The notes under the pieces: model-generated | Databases searched by the model: none | What the model was told of the DNA's origin: nothing | What the model saw: only the letters and a program-made list of their open reading frames with translations | In this document: positions 1 through 8,228 of the stretch, piece by piece | How the letters are laid out: every line of letters begins with the position of its first letter | How positions within the stretch are numbered: the first letter of the stretch is position 1 | Program-made: the position numbers and the translations under genes | DNA from: Hyphomicrobium_B sp001006785 | GTDB lineage: Bacteria > Pseudomonadota > Alphaproteobacteria > Rhizobiales > Hyphomicrobiaceae | Assembly (NCBI RefSeq): GCF_001006785.1 | Contig: NZ_CDHO01000003.1 | Span: 1,178,001-1,242,000 of the forward strand | DNA length: 64,000 nt | Direction of reading: 5' to 3'

Positions 1-306
1 GATGAAAATCGAGAAAATCCAAGGGAAGTACTTCATTCCCTCTTCGCCGAGGCTCTCTTTGACGATGCCGGCGACGTATTCATACGTGATTTCTGCGAGA
101 GACTGCACACGAGACGGTATCAGCGAGCGCGAGCGCATCGCAAAGACCATGAATGCCGTGACCAGGAACAGCGCGATGATCATCATCAGCGACGAGTTCG
201 TGAACGAGACATCGTGCCCGAACACATTGAGCGAGATGATCCGGTGGATCTCGAACTGCTCCATCGGACCGTGATGGGCAACTTCTCCAGCAACTTCGGC
301 AGCCAA
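1..306 (-). CDS. atpB: ATP synthase F0 subunit a, N-terminal part (cut by window edge)
   Basis: Minus-strand frame open to the window edge, about 102 codons visible. It reads EQFEIHRIISLNVFGHDVSFTNSS and then a hydrophobic segment, the usual start of alphaproteobacterial subunit a, the integral membrane proton-channel subunit of F0F1-ATP synthase. The frame can start at TTG (304-306), just after GTAGGAAC, or at the in-frame ATG (262-264), which opens directly with MEQFEIH. Length comparison with relatives would decide. It lies 18 bp downstream of atpI in the same direction, so the two are probably one operon. The C-terminal helices that contact the c-ring lie outside the window. Confidence 0.9.
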   Translation of the reverse strand, partial: MAAEVAGEVAHHGPMEQFEIHRIISLNVFGHDVSFTNSSLMMIIALFLVTAFMVFAMRSRSLIPSRVQSLAEITYEYVAGIVKESLGEEGMKYFPWIFSIFI

Positions 307-324
307 GTTCCTACCCCCTGCGTC

Positions 325-726
325 TCATTCGTCGTCGTCTTTTACCGAAGGCGCTGCTCTTTGCAGCGGCTCATTTTTTGCCTGCGCCTGTTGGGCGGCG
401 CGGACAACATTCAGAAGACCTGCAGCGAAGCCCATGATGACCAGAACGATCATCAACCAGGGCGCCGTGCCAAGATGCTGGTCGAGCGCCCAGCCGAGCG
501 CGCCGCCGACAACAACACCGACGACCAACTCGGCGGCAAATTTGAAAGCAGCCCCGAAATCACCGGACTGGCTTCCGTTTTTGACCGACCGCTCGGCCTT
601 GGCCCGCTGCGTTTTTAGCGCGTCGAGCTTTTGACCAAGTTCTTCGGACCGTTTGCGGATTGCTTCACGGTCTTCCGGGCTAATTTCGCCGTTGCCCGGA
701 GACTGACCCTTGCCATCGCCTGACAT
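325..726 (-). CDS. atpI: ATP synthase protein I (AtpI family)
   Basis: 133 residues. A hydrophilic charged N-terminus (1-60) is followed by two membrane helices at about 62-82 and 89-107 and a charged tail ending in DDDE. This layout and its place directly before atpB are typical of the AtpI family, small membrane proteins that assist c-ring assembly or Mg2+ supply in F0F1-ATP synthase. A sigma70-type promoter lies about 60 bp upstream. The family is weakly conserved in sequence, so the assignment rests on topology and context. Confidence 0.85.
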   Translation of the reverse strand: MSGDGKGQSPGNGEISPEDREAIRKRSEELGQKLDALKTQRAKAERSVKNGSQSGDFGAAFKFAAELVVGVVVGGALGWALDQHLGTAPWLMIVLVIMGFAAGLLNVVRAAQQAQAKNEPLQRAAPSVKDDDE

Positions 727-784
727 GGTTCAAACCATCCAGAAATTGCGGAAAATCGGCCGCTACGGGAGATCGACGGCGCGG

Positions 785-813
785 ACCATAGATAGGGGGT
801 ATTGGGGTGTCAA
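785..813 (-). promoter_or_regulatory. Promoter of the atpI-atpB operon
   Basis: On the minus strand a perfect TTGACA (808-813) is followed after exactly 17 bp by TATGGT (785-790). Transcription would start near 778, about 50 bp before the atpI ATG at 726. No other promoter is as good in the 727-968 gap. Confidence 0.6.
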
Positions 814-905
814 GAAAATGGGAATGCACGACCGCCCCGGCAGGTACGGCGAAACGGCGCAGCTATCGGCTTTGTCGCCTGAAAGTAGCAGGTCCCCGCC
901 CGCGC

Positions 906-950
906 TGAACACGCATAACATATTTCGCGTGTTCATTAGATAAAATCTAA
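906..950. other. Two adjacent inverted repeats upstream of the atp operon
   Basis: TGAACACGC (906-914) and GCGTGTTCA (927-935) form a perfect 9-bp inverted repeat with a 12-nt spacer. It is followed at once by TTAGAT-AAA-ATCTAA (936-950). The block is AT-rich. It sits between the stop of the small membrane protein (969) and the atp promoter (808-813). Neither hairpin is followed by a U-run on either strand, so an operator or mRNA 3' end structure is as likely as a terminator. Confidence 0.5.
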
Positions 951-968
951 ACGCAAAGCGGCTGCTGA

Positions 969-1214
969 TTAGGGCCGCGGAGCCGTTTGGGACCCGGTCG
1001 CGGGCTCGCTGGTCGACGGCTGCGGGCCGCTCGACGCATCCATCGGCTTCGAGGTCTTATTGAAGAAAACGATCACGAACCCTGCAAATATTGCGACGAT
1101 CAATGCGGTCGAAATCAGCAGAACCCGAAAATTCATCGTCTTTCGGTTGGCCTGCCGCGCGTCAGTTGGTTCGATAACCTCGCCTTTCGTCGGCGAATAT
1201 TTCGGCCTTTCCAC
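969..1214 (-). CDS. Small single-helix membrane protein, unknown function
   Basis: 81 residues starting at GTG (1212-1214), with a strong Shine-Dalgarno GGAGG (1221-1225) seven bases upstream. The N-terminal 29 residues are polar, one membrane helix spans about 30-51, and a Pro/Ser/Thr-rich tail follows, probably periplasmic. No family recognised. It lies 80 bp downstream of smc in the same direction and may be transcribed with it. The good RBS and high-GC third positions support a real gene. Confidence 0.6.
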   Translation of the reverse strand: MERPKYSPTKGEVIEPTDARQANRKTMNFRVLLISTALIVAIFAGFVIVFFNKTSKPMDASSGPQPSTSEPATGSQTAPRP

Positions 1215-1294
1215 GGGCGACCTCCATTCCTGTGAGATTGGAGAACGCCGGCCGGGAATAGCGGTTCCGCCTTACCGGTGCACAACAGCCGGGA

Positions 1295-4200
1295 TTAACC
1301 CGCTTCCCGGAAGCTCTGTGCGGTCTGAAGGTCGACCGAGACGAGCTGCGACACGCCCTTTTCCGCCATTGTGACGCCGAACAACCGGTTCATGCGCGCC
1401 ATCGTCATCGGGTGATGCGTGATCGCGAGGAACCGCGTGGCTGTCTCGCTCGCCATCTGCTCCATCAGGCGGCAGAAACGATCGACGTTGGCATCGTCGA
1501 GCGGTGCATCGACCTCGTCCAGGACGCAGATCGGCGACGGGTTGGTGAGGAAGACCGCGAAGATGAGTGATAGCGCCGTCAGGGTTTGTTCGCCGCCCGA
1601 AAGCAACGACAGCGTCGCGGGCTTCTTTCCTGGCGGCTTGGCGATGATCTCAAGGCCGCCCTCCAACGGATCTTCCGGACTCTCGATCATCTCGAGCCGC
1701 GCTTCGCCGCCGCCGAACAAATGCGTGAACAGCCGCTCGAAGTGCGCATTGACGGTCGCGAAGGCTTCGTCGAGCCGCGCCTTGCCTTCCTTGTTCAACT
1801 GCTGGATGGCGCCGCGCAGCTTTTGAATCCCCTGCTCGAGATCGTTCTTCTCCGCGCCAAGACCTTCGAGCTGTTTCGAGACCTCGGCGAGGTCATCATC
1901 CGCTTGCAGATTGACGCCGCCGAGCCGTTCGCGATCGGCCTTCAGCCGCGTCAGTTGCTTTTCGACTTCCGCAAGCGAAGGAATGGTCGAAAATTCGGAC
2001 ACCGCAGCAAGTGCGAGGCAATCCTCCGGCGCGACTTCGAACGTCTCGCGAATGTGCCGGGCCGCCTCCTGCCGACGCAGACGCCCGTTTTCGAGCCGCG
2101 TTTCAATTCGGGCATTGGCTTCGCGTGCGCTTGAGACTTCCGTCTGCGCCGCTCGCAAACCTTCCGTCGCCGCGCGCAACGAAGCTTCGACAGTGGCAAG
2201 CGCGTCTGCTGCGGATTTACGATCTTCGTCAGCGCGCGAAAGCGCCGACAGCAGCGTCTCGCGCTGAGCCGCGATGCGCGCGGGCAGATCGGCGTTGGCT
2301 TCGATCTCGCCCCGCGTTTCGGTGAGCCGTGCTTCGAGCGCCTGCACCTGCTGTTCGGCGCTCTCGTGCCGGCCTTTCCAGCGCGCGATGTCGGCGTTGG
2401 CGTGACGAATGCGTTCCGCTCGGATTTGACGATCCCGCTCAATGCTTCCGACACGCACGCGCGCTTCGGCGACCTCGCGCCGCGCCTGCTCGGCTTCGGT
2501 CTGAGCCGTCTTGAGCAGCGGTTCGAGATCTTCGCCCGCGCTCATCGTGACGATGTGCGCCTCGATCTCGACGTGCCGCGCCTGCGCGTTCGTCAGGTCT
2601 TCGTCAGCACGCGCCCGTTGCGCGGTGACAGCCGCAAGCCGCGTCTCGCTTTCGCGCTGAAGCTTTTCGAGCGACGTCAATTTCTGCCGGACTTGTGCGA
2701 GTTCGTTTTGCTTGTCGCGCCACAACTGCCGCAGCCGCCGCTCGTCCGCTTCGGCTTTTTGTGCGGCGTCGGCTGCAGCGCGCTCGGATTCGATCGTATC
2801 CTTGGCTTCGTTCAGAACCGCCTGAGCCTTGCGATCGAGTTCGAGCAGCCGGTTCTTGTGCGCGAGCCGCTGCGCGGCGGGCGTCACGCCACCCGCAGCC
2901 GCGACAAAGCCATCCCAACGCCAGAGATCGCCTTCGAGCGAAACGAGACGCTGGCCGGGCTTCAAGTGCGGCTGCAGCAGCGGCCCGGCGGACCTGTGCA
3001 CCACACCGATCTGACGTAGGCGGCGCGTCAGCTCTTGCGGCGCTTGGACGTGCATCACCATCGGCTCGGCTTCGGCAGGCAGCGCGTGCTCTTCGGCCGG
3101 AACATCGAGATGCCGCCAGTGGACGCTGGCTTCCGTTGCCAGCGGCGCTTCGAGATCGTCACCGAGAGCCGCGCCGAGCGCAGTTTCATATCCGGGCGAA
3201 ACGCGGATCTGATCGACGGCGGGCGGATACGCGCCTTCGTCGGCAACGGCCAGAAGCTTGGCGATCGTCTCGCGCTCGGTCGAGAACGCATTCGCCGCGA
3301 GCCGGACGCGCTGGGCTTCATCGCGCCGCGACTTGGCCTCGGCCTGCGTCGTCTTCACGGCCTCTTCCGCGGCGACCGTCTGCGCCTCGATGTCGGTGAT
3401 TTCCCGCGACAGCGCATGACCGCGCTCGGAAACCTCATCGAGCTGCTGCCGGTCCGGCGCCTTGGCTGTGATGTCGGCGATCTGCGCATCGAAGGACGCG
3501 ACCTGCCGCGTGATTTTCGTGACGAGATCCTTGCGCTCTTGCAGCGCTTCCTCGAGGCTTCTGAGACGCGCTCTCGCTTCCGCCGCGCGGTGGGTGATGT
3601 CGGCGAAATGCGCGTCCGTTTCGACGCGCCGCGCCTCCGCCTTTTCGAGATTGCTCCGCTCGCTTGCTTCCTCGTCCACCGCCTTGGCGTCCGCTTCGGA
3701 AATGGCCGTCAGATCGGCATCGAGATGAACGAGCGTTTCCTTCGCTTCTCGGATGAATCCGGATTCGCGCGTGAGATCGGCTTCGAGCTGTTTCAAGCGC
3801 GCATCGAGTTCGCGCGCGCGATCGGCCGCACGCTGCGCCTCGCGCTCCAGGTTTTCCTGCTCGATTTTGAATCGCGCCAGCGCCGCGGCTTTCTCGGCTT
3901 CAGCTTCGCGAAGCGGCGGCAATCCTTCCGCGAGACGAAGTTCCTCGTTGAAGGATTTCGCTTCCGCTTCCGTCGCGGCTCCAAGACGCGCCATGGCGTG
4001 CGCGAGCTGCGCCTCGTCCTGGTCGACACTCGCCTGCGCATCCTGCCAGGTCAGATGCATCGCCAGCGCTTCCTGCTGGCGGATTTCGCCCGAAATCTCC
4101 TTATAGCGGCGGGCCTGACGTGCTTGCCGTTTCAAGGAATCCGATTGCGATTGCAGTTGTCCGACGACATCGCTCAGACGTTCGATGTTCGCCTCAGCCG

Positions 4201-4756
4201 CCTTGAGTCTCAGTTCCGCTTCATGACGGCGCGTATGCAGACCGGCGATGCCCGCCGCATCTTCAAGAATGCGCCGCCGATGCTCCGGCTTGGCGTTGAC
4301 GAGTTCGCCGATCTGTCCTTGTCGCACGAGAGCGGGCGAGCGCGCGCCCGTCGCCGCATCCTCGAACAGAACTTTGACGTCGCGAGCGCGAACTTCGCGG
4401 CCGTTGATACGGTAAGCGGACCCCGCCTCGCGCTCGATGCGGCGCGTGATTTCAATCGTATCGTTGTCGTTGAATTCGGCCGGCGCCCGTCGCGCGCTGT
4501 TGTCGAGGAACATCGTGACTTCGGCGCTCTGACGCTCGGGACGTCCTCCGGAACCCGAAAAAATCACGTCGTCCATCGCCGCGGCGCGCATGGATTTATG
4601 CGACGACTCGCCCATCACCCAGCGAAGCGCTTCGAGCAGGTTCGACTTTCCGCATCCGTTCGGACCGACCACGCCTGTCAATCCGGGCTCGATGACGAGC
4701 TCGGTCGGATCGACGAACGATTTAAATCCGAGAATCCGGAGACGCGTAATTTTCAT
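1295..4756 (-). CDS. smc: Chromosome partition protein SMC
   Basis: 1153 residues, normal SMC length. Walker A GPNGCGKSN is at 31-39. Two long coiled-coil arms rich in Glu/Arg/Ala flank a hinge at about 500-640. The ABC signature LSGGEQ is near 1052 and Walker B VLDEVDAPLDD near 1078-1088. It is the ATPase core of the SMC-ScpAB condensin that organises and segregates the chromosome. No scpA or scpB is in the window. It lies 60 bp downstream of the lipoprotein DsbA gene, matching the dciA-dsbA-smc order of Hyphomicrobiales. The start MKITRLRILGFKSF is canonical. Confidence 0.98.
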   Translation of the reverse strand: MKITRLRILGFKSFVDPTELVIEPGLTGVVGPNGCGKSNLLEALRWVMGESSHKSMRAAAMDDVIFSGSGGRPERQSAEVTMFLDNSARRAPAEFNDNDTIEITRRIEREAGSAYRINGREVRARDVKVLFEDAATGARSPALVRQGQIGELVNAKPEHRRRILEDAAGIAGLHTRRHEAELRLKAAEANIERLSDVVGQLQSQSDSLKRQARQARRYKEISGEIRQQEALAMHLTWQDAQASVDQDEAQLAHAMARLGAATEAEAKSFNEELRLAEGLPPLREAEAEKAAALARFKIEQENLEREAQRAADRARELDARLKQLEADLTRESGFIREAKETLVHLDADLTAISEADAKAVDEEASERSNLEKAEARRVETDAHFADITHRAAEARARLRSLEEALQERKDLVTKITRQVASFDAQIADITAKAPDRQQLDEVSERGHALSREITDIEAQTVAAEEAVKTTQAEAKSRRDEAQRVRLAANAFSTERETIAKLLAVADEGAYPPAVDQIRVSPGYETALGAALGDDLEAPLATEASVHWRHLDVPAEEHALPAEAEPMVMHVQAPQELTRRLRQIGVVHRSAGPLLQPHLKPGQRLVSLEGDLWRWDGFVAAAGGVTPAAQRLAHKNRLLELDRKAQAVLNEAKDTIESERAAADAAQKAEADERRLRQLWRDKQNELAQVRQKLTSLEKLQRESETRLAAVTAQRARADEDLTNAQARHVEIEAHIVTMSAGEDLEPLLKTAQTEAEQARREVAEARVRVGSIERDRQIRAERIRHANADIARWKGRHESAEQQVQALEARLTETRGEIEANADLPARIAAQRETLLSALSRADEDRKSAADALATVEASLRAATEGLRAAQTEVSSAREANARIETRLENGRLRRQEAARHIRETFEVAPEDCLALAAVSEFSTIPSLAEVEKQLTRLKADRERLGGVNLQADDDLAEVSKQLEGLGAEKNDLEQGIQKLRGAIQQLNKEGKARLDEAFATVNAHFERLFTHLFGGGEARLEMIESPEDPLEGGLEIIAKPPGKKPATLSLLSGGEQTLTALSLIFAVFLTNPSPICVLDEVDAPLDDANVDRFCRLMEQMASETATRFLAITHHPMTMARMNRLFGVTMAEKGVSQLVSVDLQTAQSFREAG

Positions 4757-4816
4757 TTCGCCGTAGTGTCCTCAATGCCTGCTCAGAGTGGCCAAGGACC
4801 TGTCGCGAGATCAGCG

Positions 4817-5611
4817 CTAAGGACTTGCCGCCGCCGTTGGCGTCCCACCGTGCTGCTCGGCTTGTTGGACGTAGTCGGCAATCTCCGCGATCGTCAGCTC
4901 TTTCTTGATGAGCTTGCTGCCGATGAAAAAGTTCGGCGTTCCAACGATGCCGAGCTTGCGCCCACGATCCTTTACCCACTTGAGGTTTTCGATCATGCCT
5001 TGATTCTGCAAGCAGGCGTCAAACTGCGGGCGAGTCATCCCCACCTGTCGCGCCACGGCATAAATCGCGTCGAGCCGCACTTCCTGGGACACCCACGAAG
5101 ACTGCTGCTCCATGAATTTCCCGAAGAGATCTAGGTACTTATCGGGCGGCGCACACCTGAGTGCGATCGTCGCGTTCCCGGACGTTTTCCCGATGGGGAA
5201 CTCGCGCAGGATGTACCGGACCTTCCCCGTGTCGATGAAGCGCCGCTTGAAATCCGGATAGACGGTCAGGTGGAAGTTCCGGCAATGCGGGCAGGTGAGC
5301 GACGCATATTCGACGATCGTCACCGGCGCATTGGCGTTGCCCCAGCTCATTTCCGGAAGCGGACTCGGCGCCATCACGTCGGCGATCGTCGGATTCGCAA
5401 TGACCTCGCGGCCCGTGCGTGCGGGTTCGTCAGCCGCGCCGAACGGCTTCGGAACGCCTTCCGGCTGCTCCGATGCGATCGACGGATAAGCAGCGCCTGC
5501 GTTTCCGTCGCTCGTTATGCTCGCCGTTTGCGGAAGCGTCGCGCCGCATCCGCCGACCGCTGCCGCCACGGCAATGGCGGTGCAAAAGGCCAGAACGCGG
5601 ATCAGCGGCAT
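4817..5611 (-). CDS. DsbA-family thiol:disulfide oxidoreductase, probable lipoprotein
   Basis: 264 residues. The N-terminus is a hydrophobic signal ending in a lipobox VGGC (lipid Cys22). A low-complexity linker to about residue 85 precedes a DsbA/thioredoxin-like domain with active site CPHC (107-110) and a cis-Pro loop GTPNFF near 223. It probably oxidises or isomerises disulfides in periplasmic proteins while anchored to a membrane. It follows a second DsbA-like gene by 15 bp. This looks like a tandem duplication, with one soluble and one lipid-anchored copy. No dsbB partner is visible. Confidence 0.88.
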   Translation of the reverse strand: MPLIRVLAFCTAIAVAAAVGGCGATLPQTASITSDGNAGAAYPSIASEQPEGVPKPFGAADEPARTGREVIANPTIADVMAPSPLPEMSWGNANAPVTIVEYASLTCPHCRNFHLTVYPDFKRRFIDTGKVRYILREFPIGKTSGNATIALRCAPPDKYLDLFGKFMEQQSSWVSQEVRLDAIYAVARQVGMTRPQFDACLQNQGMIENLKWVKDRGRKLGIVGTPNFFIGSKLIKKELTIAEIADYVQQAEQHGGTPTAAASP

Positions 5612-5626
5612 GAAGAAGTCCCGAGG

Positions 5627-6328
5627 TTACTTCGCCGCCAGCAGCGGCTCGATCACCTTATCGAAAGCTTCGAGCGTTGGCGTTTCCTGAAGCTTCTTGC
5701 CGTTGATAAAGAATGTAGGTGTGGCATTGACGCCAAACGTGTCGCTGGCGCGCGTGCGCTGGGCCGTGATCTGATCCAGAAGCTTCTGGTCGGTCAGGCA
5801 CTTGTCGAAGCTTTCCTGCGTAAACCCAGCCTGCTTGGCAATGTCGAAAAGCTTCGGCACCGGGTTGCCTTGCGTAAACGCCCAGTCGGCCTGCTTGGCG
5901 TAGAACGTCTGGATCAGCGGGAACGTCTTATCGCCGCCTGCGCAGCGAGCGAGCATCGAGACGGCGGCCGCGAGGTTGTCGAGCGGGAACTCGCGATAGA
6001 CGAAGCGAACTTTGCCGCTGTCGATGTATTTCTTTTTGAGGTTGTCGAAAACGTCGTTTTCGAAATGCGCGCAGTGCGGGCAAGTCATCGATGCATATTC
6101 GACGATCGTAACTTTTGCGTCCGCCGATCCGAGCGTGAGATCGGGAAGGTCCGACGCCTTCATCAGCTCATCGACCGAAACTTCGGACGGGCCCTGTTTG
6201 CGCTGAGCATACGAAGGTCCGGACGCGGCAATCGCGAAACCGCTGACGGCGATGGTTGCCGCCAAGCCGAGCCATGCTGCACGGCGCGACACGGAACGCC
6301 CCGAAAGAAGGTCATTGAATGCGCTCAA
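5627..6328 (-). CDS. DsbA-family periplasmic thiol:disulfide oxidoreductase
   Basis: Thioredoxin-fold DsbA with active site CPHC (83-86 in this numbering) and cis-Pro loop NATPTFFING. The N-terminus has SRRAAWLGLA followed by a hydrophobic stretch and an AQ cleavage region, a Sec or possibly Tat signal. I place the start at TTG (6326-6328) because GAGGAG lies eight bases upstream. A GTG at 6361 would add 11 residues that overlap this Shine-Dalgarno. It lies between dciA and the lipoprotein DsbA gene on the same strand. Confidence 0.87.
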   Translation of the reverse strand: MSAFNDLLSGRSVSRRAAWLGLAATIAVSGFAIAASGPSYAQRKQGPSEVSVDELMKASDLPDLTLGSADAKVTIVEYASMTCPHCAHFENDVFDNLKKKYIDSGKVRFVYREFPLDNLAAAVSMLARCAGGDKTFPLIQTFYAKQADWAFTQGNPVPKLFDIAKQAGFTQESFDKCLTDQKLLDQITAQRTRASDTFGVNATPTFFINGKKLQETPTLEAFDKVIEPLLAAK

Positions 6329-6459
6329 GGTCGTGACTCCTCTTCGGGTTATGTCGCGCACAGGACCGCACGTCCGGCGCTGGCACGTTTATCGCGCTCG
6401 AATAAGCCGAAAGCGCGCTGAATAGCAACTGAACGCTTATTTAATGAAGTTGCGGCGGC

Positions 6460-7011
6460 TCAGCGCGGTTGCGAGGCGGCCTTGATATTGTTCGCAAGCG
6501 ACGCGAGCGCCCCGCTCAGACCTTCTGCGATCGGCGATGTCGCGCCCTGAGCAGGGACGGCTGGCGCATAGCGAACTGGCTCGGTCTTGGCCGGTGTTTC
6601 CGCCTTTGGCGCCTGAACGATGCGCAGCTGCGCGATCGCGCGGTAGCCGAAGTAGCGGTTGATCCGGTCGATGATTTCCTGCGTCCGGTACGAAACCTCG
6701 AGCGCAAACGCGGGGTTGGAGGCGAGGATGAGCGTCGCCCCGGCCGTCTGTGCGTCATCGTCGGACGCAACCCGCCCCTTGGCGCCGCGCGGCCACTTGA
6801 TGGCGTCGGGACGTGTCAGCCGCGCAAGATCGGCACCGACAATCGTTTCCCACGACGTCATGATTTCGGCAGTGTGAAATCCGTATTTTTCGAATGCCGC
6901 CGCTACAACTTTCGGCACATATGCACCAACCGAGCGGGCGAAATAGCCCTTGGACACGCGCTTGTCGGCCGGCAGCGGCCGCGCAACGGCTGTGGGTTGT
7001 TTGCCGTTCAT
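6460..7011 (-). CDS. DUF721 protein, DciA-like helicase-loading factor
   Basis: 183 residues from the ATG at 7011; an in-frame upstream start at 7062 would add 17 residues. It contains the DUF721 core, with WETIVGADLARLTRPDAIKWPRG, then ASNPAFALEVSYRTQEIIDRINRYFGY. DUF721 proteins include DciA, which loads the replicative helicase DnaB in bacteria lacking DnaC. The low-complexity C-terminal tail is typical. It is divergent from mutY (99 bp apart), a conserved pair in Hyphomicrobiales. The functional name is inferred from the family. Confidence 0.82.
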   Translation of the reverse strand: MNGKQPTAVARPLPADKRVSKGYFARSVGAYVPKVVAAAFEKYGFHTAEIMTSWETIVGADLARLTRPDAIKWPRGAKGRVASDDDAQTAGATLILASNPAFALEVSYRTQEIIDRINRYFGYRAIAQLRIVQAPKAETPAKTEPVRYAPAVPAQGATSPIAEGLSGALASLANNIKAASQPR

Positions 7012-7109
7012 GGCAATCCGACGCTCGAGTTGGCTTGTGGTATCGTACAGGACAACTACCATTGTCGACGCGATTCGAGAGTCCGGCGCAACCAGAGATC
7101 GGGAGACGC

Positions 7110-8222
7110 ATGGGCGCTCCTCAGAAAACTCAGAAGCAGTTGCCTCTCCGGCCGGCAGGTCCGGACACCGTCGCGGCGTTGCTCCGCTGGTACGAGGCCG
7201 AGCGCCGCGATCTTCCCTGGCGTTACGGACCGCGCAAGAAAGCTGATCCCTATCGCGTCTGGCTGTCGGAGATCATGCTCCAGCAGACGACGGTGAAGGC
7301 CGTCATTCCATACTTTCAGAAGTTCGTCGCACGCTGGCCGAACGTCGCCGCGCTCGCCGCCGCTCAGCTTGAGGAAGTCCTGCAGCAGTGGGCGGGCCTC
7401 GGCTATTATTCCCGCGCGCGCAATCTCAAAGCCTGCGCCGACGCCGTCGTCCGCGACTTTGACGGCGTGTTTCCACGCACTGAAGGCGAACTGCGTGAGC
7501 TACCGGGCATCGGCCCCTACACGGCAGCGGCGATTGCGGCGATTGCCTTCGGCGAGAAGGCGACGCCCGTCGATGGTAATATTGAACGCGTCGTCTCGCG
7601 ATTGTTTGCGGTTCAGCAGCCGCTTCCTGCGGCAAAGTCGGAAATCCGCAATCTCGCCGCCACGCTGACGCCAGCCCGGCGCGCCGGAGACTTTGCGCAG
7701 GCGGTGATGGACTTGGGTGCGGAAATCTGCACGCCGAAAAATCCCTCCTGCCTTGTGTGTCCCGTACAGCCCGATTGCGCCGCGAGCGCGCGCGGAATTG
7801 CGGAGACCCTGCCGATCAAAGCCCAGAAACTGGCACGTCCGTCGCGCTTCGGCATCGCGTTCCTGGTCCAGCGCGAGGACGGCGCGGTGCTCCTCCGCCA
7901 GCGGCCCGAAGCGGGATTGCTCGGCGGCATGCTGGAAGTTCCTTCGACCCATTGGGGTGATGCGTCCCCCTCGAAGCGAGAAGCTCTGCGCTCAGCGCCC
8001 GTGACCACGTCGTGGATCACGGTGCCGGGATCGGTCGTGCACGTGTTCACGCATTTCCGGCTCGAACTCGTCGTCTATCGCGCGATCGTGCCGGTCGATG
8101 CGAGCTTCACGCTTTGGGCCGAGCAGGATCGCTGCCGCTGGGTTCAGCGTCGCTATCTGCACGCCCAGGCGCTCCCGAGCGTGATGAAAAAAGTCATCGC
8201 GCACGGGATGAACGCCGAGTGA
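7110..8222 (+). CDS. mutY: A/G-specific adenine DNA glycosylase
   Basis: 370 residues from ATG 7110, preceded by GGGAG. MutY removes adenine mispaired with 8-oxoguanine. Visible features are the catalytic Glu54 in LSEIMLQQT, the helix-hairpin-helix LPGIGPYTAAAI (131-142), catalytic Asp155 in VDGNIERV, and the 4Fe-4S ligands Cys207-X6-Cys214-X2-Cys217-X5-Cys223. The C-terminal Nudix-like domain (about 235-365) recognises 8-oxoG. A longer open frame upstream to 6894 overlaps dciA and is not coding. The gene is divergent from dciA and ends 6 bp before the convergent ccrM gene. Confidence 0.97.
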   Translation: MGAPQKTQKQLPLRPAGPDTVAALLRWYEAERRDLPWRYGPRKKADPYRVWLSEIMLQQTTVKAVIPYFQKFVARWPNVAALAAAQLEEVLQQWAGLGYYSRARNLKACADAVVRDFDGVFPRTEGELRELPGIGPYTAAAIAAIAFGEKATPVDGNIERVVSRLFAVQQPLPAAKSEIRNLAATLTPARRAGDFAQAVMDLGAEICTPKNPSCLVCPVQPDCAASARGIAETLPIKAQKLARPSRFGIAFLVQREDGAVLLRQRPEAGLLGGMLEVPSTHWGDASPSKREALRSAPVTTSWITVPGSVVHVFTHFRLELVVYRAIVPVDASFTLWAEQDRCRWVQRRYLHAQALPSVMKKVIAHGMNAE

Positions 8223-8228
8223 GATCGG

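Noticed and set aside
3035..5134. 699-codon plus-strand open frame opposite smc
   Set aside because: Antisense shadow of the SMC coiled coils; Arg/Leu-rich composition from GC codon bias and no domain.
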